A stretch of DNA of 6,841 nucleotides from Methanolinea sp. (lineage in GTDB: Archaea; Halobacteriota; Methanomicrobia; Methanomicrobiales; Methanospirillaceae), in NCBI GenBank assembly GCA_013331225.1, contig DUGV01000248.1, forward strand, positions 1 to 6,841, given 5' to 3'. The position numbers and the translations under genes were made by a program. Position 1 is the stretch's first letter. Every line of letters starts with the position of its first letter. The notes under the pieces were generated by a model that saw only the letters and a program-made list of their open reading frames with translations, searched no databases and was not told where the DNA came from. Shown piece by piece: positions 1-5,124 of this stretch.

Positions 1-2584
1 AGTCAGGATGGATAAAATCAAGAATACTCTTCCCCTCGAGATCGGAACGGGCAGAGGCTCCCACCAGATGTGTTGCTGCATCGTTTACCGAGAGAATTTT
101 CCCATGGCGGTGAATTGCCATTGCATCAAATGAATTCTCCATCAGCCTCCGGTAACGCTCCTCGCTCTCGAAGAGCTCGTCCTGGTGCCGGCTCAGGTCC
201 TCAAGCATCTGGCGAAGCTCCTCCTCTGTCGCTGCGATCTGCTCGTAAGAGGCGACCAGCTCGTCGTGCTCCCGCTCCAGCTCCTTATGCATCCGTTTTT
301 CTTCGGTGATATCCGTGAGCATGGCAAACGAACCGCGAAATACCCCGTGGTCATCGAAGATCGGGGTGGCAGAGACGTACATGATCCGCGGCGTCCCGCT
401 GCGGGAAACGAAGGTACGTTCGTAATTTCCGGGAAGTCCCTGCCTCCTCTCCTCCCATCTCGAGCGTTGGATGACCTTCTCTTCGTCTGCGATGAAGGAA
501 TCAATAGGTCGTCCCACCATCTCTTCAGGAGAATAGCCGAGGATACCGGCCATGCGGCGGTTCACATACGTGGTCGCGAAGTGCTCGTCCATTGCCCAGA
601 TACCCTCGTGCGCGGTATCGACGATGCGGCGGTACTTCTCCTCGCTTCTCCGTATCTCATCCTGGACCGCCAATCGCTCGGTCAGGTCTGTCGCAATGCT
701 CAGCAGCACCTTCTTTCCCTGCCATTCGGTCAACAGGGTGTTGACGTGCAATGGAATCGCGGTTCCGTCTTTCCTGAAATGATGCACGTCGAAGTCTCCC
801 TCCCCCGTTTCAAGGAGCGCAAGTATTCGTGGCTTTATGAGTGCGGCGCTCTCCGGGACATCGAGATCGTGGAGATCCAGGGAGAGGAATTCGTCCCGCG
901 TGTAGCCGTGGAGGTCAAGCGTCCTCTGGTTGGCATAGAGGAAATTTCCCTCGAGGTCGTGGACCGTGATGGAGGCGGGTGCACTGTCGAGAAGCTGGAC
1001 CAGGATACGCAGGTGATCGTCTGCCTTCTTGCGCTCCGTGATATCTCGGATGATCCCCCGCGTGCCTTTCACTTTCCCTTTCTCCATGACGGATGACGCT
1101 TTCATCTCCAGGGAGAACCTTCCGCCGTTATTCCTGATCGCCTCTATCTCGAGCGTGAAATCCGGAACGAGGCCAGTCTCAATGCACTTGAGAAAGATTG
1201 GCAGTACCCTTTCATGCTCCCCTGGTGCGACAAACCGGGAGAAATGCTGTCCGCACATCTCTACTGGTGAAGAGAATCCGAACATCTCTGCCAGGCTCTT
1301 GTTGGCAAAGGTGAGCACGCCGTCCCGATCTGTCATGAAGAACCCATCTCGGATCTCGTCGACGAGGGTGCGGTACTTCTCCTCGCTCGCGGCAAGCGCC
1401 TGCTGGGTCGCGAGACGGTCCGTGATGTCCCGTGCGATGGCATAGATAACATTTCCGTAAGGAAACGACCGCCACTCTATCCATCGATATCTCCCGTCCC
1501 TCGTCCTGTAACGGTTCACGAAGTTGGGGACGATCTCTCCCCGGCTGAGCTGGGCGACCGCATCCCGCGTGGTGGCCCTGTCGTCAGGGTGCACGAAATC
1601 CATGAAAGATTTCCCCTCCAGCTCGTCCAGGGTGTATCCGAGTGTCCTCTCCCACTCGGGGTTCAGCTTCCGGAAATATCCGTCCGTGTCAGCGATGCAG
1701 AGCAGGTCGATTGCATTCTGGAAGAAGAGGTCGAGTTCGCGGGTCTTCTCCCTGATCTCCGTCTCTGCAACCACCCGTTCCGTGATGTCCCGGATTGCTT
1801 CTATCGCACCTGCAAGGTTCCCATCTTCGTCGTAGAGGCGGCACGCTTTCCCCCAGAAGTGAGTCGTCTTTCCGTCTTGCCTCCCGACTGTCGTCTCTGC
1901 AGTCAGGAATGTACCGTTCCTCTGCGTGAAATGGTAATGCTGTCTTTCAAAATCTGCGTCAGGGGAGAGGACAAGATCGATAAGCATGGGGCGCAGTGTT
2001 CCGTAGAACGCTCTTGAATAGACATGATTGCCCCTGCCCAGGACCGCAATGGCAGGGGTGCCGGTCATCTCCTCCATTGCCCGGTTCCACGCGATCACGG
2101 ATCCTTCCCGGTCAATCGCAAAAGTGGCGTCCGGAAGGAAGTCGATGATGTCGGCGAGTCGCTTCTTTGATTCGATGAGCGACTGCTCGGCGCGTCTTTT
2201 CTCAATTGCCTGGCGGACCTTGTGGGTGAGTTCCGCGAACTGGACCTTTGGGTCTCCCCCCTTCTGGAGGTAGAAATCCGCCCCCGCGTTGAGGGCATCG
2301 ATCACCACCTCCTCTCTCCCTTTGCCGGTGAAGATGACAAAAGGTATCCCGGAACCCCGGGCCCGGAGGGATTTGAGGAACTCGATTCCGTCCATCCCAG
2401 GCATCTGGTAATCTGATATGATGGCATCAAATGCGGCATTCCCCAGGACTTCAAGTGCTGCCGGGGCAGAATCGATGCAGTCAACGGAAAAATCCCCGTT
2501 CCGCTCCAGGAAGATCTTTCCCAGGTCCAAGAGATCCTGGTCATCATCCACATACATGACAGAGTAGGGACGATTTGGGACCAT
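1..2584 (-). CDS. Receiver domain + at least six PAS domains, sensory transduction protein (probable histidine kinase), 3' end outside window
   Basis: I translated the minus strand from ATG at 2584; the frame stays open for 861 codons to the window edge, so the C-terminus is missing. Residues about 8-125 are a receiver (REC) domain: acidic pair D13/D14 in YVDDD, phospho-acceptor D58 in ISDYQMPGMDG, T86 in FTGKG and K108 in YLQKG. Five PAS/PAC units follow, closing with DITER-like motifs near residues 263, 385, 513, 631 and 756. A charged coiled-coil linker spans about 757-805, and a sixth PAS begins at about 806 (SEERYRRLMENS). No transmembrane segment is visible, so it is probably cytosolic. 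Receiver-first, multi-PAS proteins of this kind are common in Methanomicrobia and usually end in a HisKA/HATPase kinase; that part is inferred, not seen. A chain of PAS domains ending without a kinase is the alternative. The ligands of the PAS units are unknown. There is no good Shine-Dalgarno before the ATG. Confidence 0.9.
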   Translation of the reverse strand, partial: MVPNRPYSVMYVDDDQDLLDLGKIFLERNGDFSVDCIDSAPAALEVLGNAAFDAIISDYQMPGMDGIEFLKSLRARGSGIPFVIFTGKGREEVVIDALNAGADFYLQKGGDPKVQFAELTHKVRQAIEKRRAEQSLIESKKRLADIIDFLPDATFAIDREGSVIAWNRAMEEMTGTPAIAVLGRGNHVYSRAFYGTLRPMLIDLVLSPDADFERQHYHFTQRNGTFLTAETTVGRQDGKTTHFWGKACRLYDEDGNLAGAIEAIRDITERVVAETEIREKTRELDLFFQNAIDLLCIADTDGYFRKLNPEWERTLGYTLDELEGKSFMDFVHPDDRATTRDAVAQLSRGEIVPNFVNRYRTRDGRYRWIEWRSFPYGNVIYAIARDITDRLATQQALAASEEKYRTLVDEIRDGFFMTDRDGVLTFANKSLAEMFGFSSPVEMCGQHFSRFVAPGEHERVLPIFLKCIETGLVPDFTLEIEAIRNNGGRFSLEMKASSVMEKGKVKGTRGIIRDITERKKADDHLRILVQLLDSAPASITVHDLEGNFLYANQRTLDLHGYTRDEFLSLDLHDLDVPESAALIKPRILALLETGEGDFDVHHFRKDGTAIPLHVNTLLTEWQGKKVLLSIATDLTERLAVQDEIRRSEEKYRRIVDTAHEGIWAMDEHFATTYVNRRMAGILGYSPEEMVGRPIDSFIADEEKVIQRSRWEERRQGLPGNYERTFVSRSGTPRIMYVSATPIFDDHGVFRGSFAMLTDITEEKRMHKELEREHDELVASYEQIAATEEELRQMLEDLSRHQDELFESEERYRRLMENSFDAMAIHRHGKILSVNDAATHLVGASARSDLEGKSILDFIHPD
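629..646 (-). repeat. 18-bp exact repeat, copy 1, at a PAS boundary
   Basis: The 18 bases gcggtacttctcctcgct occur here and again at 1370-1387. On the minus strand they encode the SEEKYR entry motif of two different PAS units (the fifth and the third). The copies are 741 bp apart, a whole number of codons and about two PAS units. This is repetition within a coding sequence, from domain duplication or a conserved motif with the same codon choice, not a mobile element. Confidence 0.75.
1370..1387 (-). repeat. 18-bp exact repeat, copy 2, at a PAS boundary
   Basis: Second exact copy of the 18-mer found at 629-646. It encodes the SEEKYR entry motif of the third PAS unit. A diverged third relative (SEERYR) lies near 150-170 at the entry of the sixth PAS. 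Confidence 0.75.
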
Positions 2585-2607
2585 ACCTAGAACTCTTTTC
2601 TTTGCGG

Positions 2608-2614
2608 TAATGAA
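2608..2614 (-). promoter_or_regulatory. Weak TATA-like element for the receiver/PAS gene
   Basis: On the minus strand the stretch reads ttcatta, centred about 27 nt before the ATG at 2584. That is the spacing expected for an archaeal TATA box driving a leaderless or nearly leaderless mRNA, and it would fit the lack of a Shine-Dalgarno before this start. The match to a TATA consensus is poor. Confidence 0.25.
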
Positions 2615-2698
2615 CGCTGTGGAAGCTTCATCAATGAAAGGACAAACGGCCAGAGTCTCCCTGGTCCTTCCCGCACCATGCCCTCCCAAGCAGAGGGT

Positions 2699-2706
2699 GT
2701 ATGTAC
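2699..2706 (+). promoter_or_regulatory. Candidate TATA box for the UbiA-family gene
   Basis: The sequence tgtatgta/gtatgtac is centred near 2702, 30 nt before the ATG at 2732. With the usual 24-27 nt from TATA centre to transcription start, the mRNA would begin within a few bases of the start codon, which suits a gene with no Shine-Dalgarno. GTATGTAC is also a short dyad (GTA-TG-TAC), so it could be a protein-binding site instead. Confidence 0.35.
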
Positions 2707-2719
2707 CAGGACTGTAATA

Positions 2720-2728
2720 GTATGATAC
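2720..2728 (+). promoter_or_regulatory. GTAT-g-ATAC dyad immediately upstream of the UbiA-family gene, possible operator
   Basis: A perfect 4-bp inverted repeat with a single central base sits 3 bp before the ATG at 2732, inside an AT-rich patch (about 2713-2729) in otherwise GC-rich DNA. It lies between the candidate TATA box and the expected transcription start, a position where archaeal repressors often bind. The half-sites are short, so this is only a candidate. The same patch could act as a more distal promoter element for the divergent receiver/PAS gene. Confidence 0.25.
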
Positions 2729-2731
2729 TGC

Positions 2732-3625
2732 ATGGCGACGCTCCGGGGATATGCAGACCTGCTCAGGCTCCATTTCTTCTTTGCCTGGCCGCTCCTCTTC
2801 TGCTCGGGCTACCTCCTTGCAGCCGCCACGTATGGCACCTTCTCTCTCGCCGACCTAATCAGGGCCGCAATCATCGGGTTCCTCGGGTTCGAGGGAGGTC
2901 TCGTCCTGAATGACTACATTGATCGCGAATATGACAAGAAAGACACAGAGTTCGGAAGGCTCACCAGGTACTGGAGGATCTTCGGGACACGCCCGATTCC
3001 GGCGGGGCTCGTCTCTCCGCGGAGTGCCCTCCTCCTCTTCCTGATCCTGGCCGTCAGCACCCTGATTGTAATCGCCACCCTTCCGTTCCCGCACTCTCTT
3101 TACGTCGCGCTCATCATGCTCTGCGGCTATGGTACAGAGGCGTTCTACCAGGTCAAGAAGAGGAACCAGTCGTTTCCCATCGCGCAACTGGTGGGGAGGA
3201 CCGATTTTGCCCTCTTTCCCGTCGCGGGGTACCTCTGCACGGGGTTCCCGGATACGACCGCATTATGCTACTTCCTCTTCTTCTACCCGTTCGCCATGGC
3301 ACACCTTGGGGTAAATGACCTTGCCGATGTCGAGAACGACCGTGCACGGGGCATGCAGACCATCCCGATCCTGTATGGCATGAGCGGGACCGTGTGGTGG
3401 ATTGTCGTGTTTCTCCTAATCCACATGGCCGCGGCATTCCTGTTCATCACGAGGCTCGATCCCATCGCAACCACCGGCGTGGCATTAGGGTTTGCGCTCC
3501 TCGTGTTTGCGGTAGTTCACCTGGCCAGGCAGCCAACCCCCGAAGGGGGAATGAAGGTCCTGCCGCTCTTTCACCTCGCAATGCTCATCTATGCAGGCTC
3601 CATTGTAATTGGATCACTCCTGTAA
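2732..3625 (+). CDS. UbiA-family membrane prenyltransferase
   Basis: The product is 297 residues, normal for the UbiA superfamily, which moves a polyprenyl group from its diphosphate onto an aromatic or lipid acceptor within the membrane, using Mg2+ held by two Asp-rich motifs. Both motifs are present: N60-D-Y-I-D-R-E-Y-D68 (NDxxDxxxD) and N195-D-L-A-D-V-E-N-D203 (DxxDxxxD type). I see about eight or nine hydrophobic segments, near residues 15-33, 40-60, 98-117, 122-139, 157-172, 177-194, 221-240, 247-266 and 276-297. The start is the first ATG in frame and no Shine-Dalgarno precedes it; the next in-frame Met lies beyond the first Asp motif, so this start is well constrained. The acceptor cannot be told from sequence. 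Archaea use UbiA enzymes for ether-lipid synthesis (DGGGP synthase) and for quinone- or heme-type prenylation, and this one could be a paralogue of unknown substrate. It is transcribed away from the receiver/PAS gene. Confidence 0.92.
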   Translation: MATLRGYADLLRLHFFFAWPLLFCSGYLLAAATYGTFSLADLIRAAIIGFLGFEGGLVLNDYIDREYDKKDTEFGRLTRYWRIFGTRPIPAGLVSPRSALLLFLILAVSTLIVIATLPFPHSLYVALIMLCGYGTEAFYQVKKRNQSFPIAQLVGRTDFALFPVAGYLCTGFPDTTALCYFLFFYPFAMAHLGVNDLADVENDRARGMQTIPILYGMSGTVWWIVVFLLIHMAAAFLFITRLDPIATTGVALGFALLVFAVVHLARQPTPEGGMKVLPLFHLAMLIYAGSIVIGSLL

Positions 3626-3639
3626 GCAGGTGTTATGCT

Positions 3640-3711
3640 CCTGCAGGGGGCTGCCCCGGGCACTCCCCTCCCCACTTCACCTCACGGGCGCCGCTGGGCC
3701 GCCTCCATTTT
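3640..3711 (+). terminator. GC-rich stretch with small inverted repeats and a T4, weak terminator candidate after the UbiA-family gene
   Basis: After the TAA at 3623-3625 the DNA is strongly G/C-rich and contains compact dyads (gggg-ctg-cccc at 3647-3657; tgccc-c-gggca at 3652-3662), then a T4 at 3708-3711. Archaeal termination depends mainly on U-tracts, and T4 is short, so the call is weak. Nothing else is recognisable in the 176-bp gap before the next gene apart from its promoter. Confidence 0.25.
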
Positions 3712-3767
3712 GCTCCCCACACATAGTTACCCTGGCCATAGCTGGGCGGCCATGGCAGGAATATCAG

Positions 3768-3773
3768 TTTTAT
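3768..3773 (+). promoter_or_regulatory. TATA-like box for the 104-residue protein gene
   Basis: The element ttttat sits in an AT-rich patch (atatcagttttatc, 3761-3774), centred about 31 nt before the ATG at 3802. Transcription would be expected to start near 3796-3800, giving a leader of only a few bases. A purine stretch ggagat at 3781-3786 lies 15 nt before the ATG and is too far away to be a convincing Shine-Dalgarno. Confidence 0.4.
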
Positions 3774-3801
3774 CTCTGCCGGAGATCCACGCATCTTGAA
3801 A

Positions 3802-4116
3802 ATGCCGGACAATGCGCAGTTGATCAGGGCGGCAGGACTCGACGGCTGGGTTCTGCCGGGGAGGACGTATCCCCACCCCCTCCCCGAGGGATTGCGGGAC
3901 TTCTACTGCTACACGCGGGACGGCGGGCATTCCCTGCTTGTCGTGCTTGGAAACGAGTATCGCCACGGTGAGCCTCCCGAACGGTTCGTCGTCCCGGCAC
4001 CAGTGAAGATGGTGCTCAGGCACGGCTTTCAACAGAGGGACGGCTACCTCTGGTCGGACCTCCCCTATGCAAAGGACATCGGCCTGCAGGTGAGGGACGA
4101 GGATATCGAGTTTTAA
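3802..4116 (+). CDS. Hypothetical protein, 104 residues
   Basis: I do not recognise this protein. The product starts MPDNAQLIRAAGLDGW and ends at a TAA at 4114-4116. It has no signal peptide, no transmembrane segment and no obvious metal-binding pair (a single Cys, in FYCYTRDGG), so it is probably a small soluble cytoplasmic protein. The composition is balanced, rich in aromatic residues and Arg/Asp, and third codon positions are mostly G or C as in the neighbouring genes, which supports real coding. A short beta-rich single-domain fold is plausible (GHSLLVVLGN, RFVVPAPVKMVL). The ATG at 3802 is preferred to an in-frame TTG two codons upstream because ATG is the stronger start and the TATA-like box is well placed for it. 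A 255-codon open frame on the opposite strand across this region is a GC-driven shadow. The gene is flanked by its own candidate promoter and T-tract terminator, so it is probably monocistronic. Confidence 0.72.
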   Translation: MPDNAQLIRAAGLDGWVLPGRTYPHPLPEGLRDFYCYTRDGGHSLLVVLGNEYRHGEPPERFVVPAPVKMVLRHGFQQRDGYLWSDLPYAKDIGLQVRDEDIEF

Positions 4117-4129
4117 CGAAACACCATCC

Positions 4130-4202
4130 TTTTTTCGGGGTCCCGGAATGTCTCCCGGAGGCAGGACCAGGGGAATCAGGGCCTGTTTTTTCCCTCCTTT
4201 TT
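4130..4202 (+). terminator. Three oligo-T tracts, probable archaeal terminator region after the 104-residue protein gene
   Basis: T6 at 4130-4135, T6 at 4186-4191 and T5 at 4198-4202 follow the TAA at 4116. Archaeal RNA polymerase terminates at runs of U in the transcript, often several in a row, without needing a hairpin. Between the tracts a 7-bp direct repeat, tcccgga (4141-4147 and 4153-4159), is of unknown meaning. Confidence 0.6.
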
Positions 4203-4246
4203 CCAACCATGGGTGAAAGATGTCCCCCGCGATTCGCAGCAATCTT

Positions 4247-4255
4247 CTTATATTT
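4247..4255 (+). promoter_or_regulatory. TATA box for the metallo-beta-lactamase-fold gene
   Basis: The stretch cttatattt is the best TATA match in the window, set in GC-rich surroundings and centred about 36 nt before the ATG at 4288. The expected transcription start falls near 4276-4280, on top of or just before the Shine-Dalgarno, so the exact start position decides whether that site is in the mRNA. Confidence 0.5.
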
Positions 4256-4274
4256 CCCGGGCCATCATCAGCAC

Positions 4275-4281
4275 AGGAGGT
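4275..4281 (+). promoter_or_regulatory. Strong Shine-Dalgarno AGGAGGT that fixes the start at 4288
   Basis: AGGAGGT is a near-perfect complement of the 16S rRNA 3' end and ends 6 nt before the ATG at 4288. It decides against the longer in-frame start at 4213, which has no such site and would place the TATA box inside the coding region. Confidence 0.8.
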
Positions 4282-4287
4282 GCGAGG

Positions 4288-5004
4288 ATGTATGCGGGCG
4301 AACAGCCGATCGAGGTCATCACCATCCGGCTCGGCCTGACCTCCAGGGCATACCTGGTCAGACAGCATGGTGCAGTCCTGGTCGATACGGGTGTTCCGGG
4401 GAGAGAGGGTGCGATCGTAGCGAGGATGAAGGAAGCGGGTATACACCCTCATGACCTCAGGCTCATAATCCTCACGCACGGCCACGCAGACCACGCGGGA
4501 TCGGCCCGGGCACTCCGGGAACTGTCAGGGGCACCCGTGGCCGTGCACAGGGACGATGCATCCATGGTGCGGTCCGGGCGGCAGGGCGCCCTCGTCCCCA
4601 CGGGGACCGCGGGACTTGTCCTCGGGGCACTGTATGGCAGAAAGGGCAGCGCTCACTTTCATCCCTTCGAGCCTGATATTCTTCTCGGCGATTCGTTCGC
4701 TCTCAATGAATACGGGATAAGGGGCGAGGTCATCCACACGCCCGGGCATACTGACGGCTCCGTCTCCCTTTTGCTCGGAAACGGGGACGCGATCGTGGGA
4801 GACCTCATCTTCCCGAGCATTCCGACCGGAAGGCCGGGGCTACCGTTCTTTGCCGGCGACCCGGAGGAGGTGCGGGCCAGCATAGGGAAAGTGCTGGCGT
4901 TTCAGGGCGGGACGATCTATCCCGGCCACGGAGGACCGTTCTCCTCAGCCCGCGTTCGGCATTGTTTTCCGGGGAATCCCCCAAAGTCCCCCGGACAGGC
5001 TTGA
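4288..5004 (+). CDS. Metallo-beta-lactamase-fold hydrolase (glyoxalase II-like)
   Basis: The product is 238 residues from the ATG chosen by the Shine-Dalgarno. It is a single MBL-fold domain with every canonical ligand of a dinuclear metal site: H64-G-H66-A-D68-H69 (the HxHxDH motif, in LTHGHADHAG), H154 in HTPGHTDG, D172 in VGDLIF and H214 in YPGHGGP. The early strand VLVDTG (30-35) is also typical. The family hydrolyses thioesters, lactones, phosphoesters and similar bonds in the cytoplasm with Zn or Fe; glyoxalase II-like enzymes of this size are common in archaea, and the substrate cannot be read from the motifs. The final 15 or so residues (CFPGNPPKSPGQA) form a Pro/Gly-rich tail outside the core fold. 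There is no signal peptide, and no RNA-processing or flavodoxin domain is attached, so RNase J/CPSF-type and flavodiiron functions are unlikely. It lies 120 bp upstream of the lipoprotein gene and is probably transcribed separately. Confidence 0.9.
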   Translation: MYAGEQPIEVITIRLGLTSRAYLVRQHGAVLVDTGVPGREGAIVARMKEAGIHPHDLRLIILTHGHADHAGSARALRELSGAPVAVHRDDASMVRSGRQGALVPTGTAGLVLGALYGRKGSAHFHPFEPDILLGDSFALNEYGIRGEVIHTPGHTDGSVSLLLGNGDAIVGDLIFPSIPTGRPGLPFFAGDPEEVRASIGKVLAFQGGTIYPGHGGPFSSARVRHCFPGNPPKSPGQA

Positions 5005-5017
5005 CGCGCGGGTTTTT
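5005..5017 (+). terminator. GC-rich run followed by T5, candidate terminator of the MBL-fold gene
   Basis: Directly after the TGA at 5002-5004 the sequence cgcgcggg leads into T5 at 5013-5017. Position and form suit an archaeal U-tract terminator; the tract is short. Confidence 0.4.
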
Positions 5018-5073
5018 CCTTCTGCCGGACGGTTCACACTGGAACAGGACCGCAGCATGGAGCGGCAGAATCG

Positions 5074-5117
5074 AACATGTTTTGGCCGTTCAGTATAGAC
5101 TTCTTCTGCAAGGAGAG
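5074..5117 (+). promoter_or_regulatory. Promoter/RBS region of the lipoprotein gene: AACATGTT dyad, TATA-like site, Shine-Dalgarno
   Basis: AACATGTT at 5074-5081 is a perfect 8-bp palindrome and a possible regulator site. A tata core at 5094-5097 lies about 29 nt before the ATG at 5125. AGGAGAG at 5111-5117, 7 nt before that ATG, is a good Shine-Dalgarno and decides the start. If this TATA core were the promoter, transcription would begin near 5121 and omit the Shine-Dalgarno, so the working promoter may lie further upstream. The TATA assignment is the weakest part. Confidence 0.45.
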
Positions 5118-5124
5118 ACTTCTC

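Noticed and set aside
185..1096. 303-codon open frame on the plus strand
   Set aside because: It lies entirely opposite the receiver/PAS gene, whose minus-strand translation shows clear PAS motifs throughout. Its own translation shows no recognisable domain; long antisense frames are expected at this GC content.
2585..2773. An N-terminal extension of the receiver/PAS protein, starting from an in-frame ATG at 2773 on the minus strand
   Set aside because: The frame is indeed open for 63 more codons, but the extension would overlap the start of the divergent UbiA gene. Its third codon positions lose the G/C bias of the rest of the gene, and receiver domains normally begin close to the N-terminus, as they do with the ATG at 2584.
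4213..4287. Longer start for the MBL-fold protein (25 extra residues)
   Set aside because: The ATG at 4288 has a near-perfect Shine-Dalgarno at 4275-4281 and the protein begins naturally there; the extension contains the TATA-like box.
3727..4494. 255-codon open frame on the minus strand
   Set aside because: It runs antisense through the promoter, the 104-residue protein gene, the T-tracts and the metal-ligand region of the MBL gene. It crosses clear non-coding signals and shows no domain.
5077..5124. Longer start for the lipoprotein (16 extra residues)
   Set aside because: The ATG at 5125 has a Shine-Dalgarno at 5111-5117 and gives a standard-length lipoprotein signal with the lipobox Cys at residue 26; the extension has no ribosome-binding site and would spoil the signal peptide.
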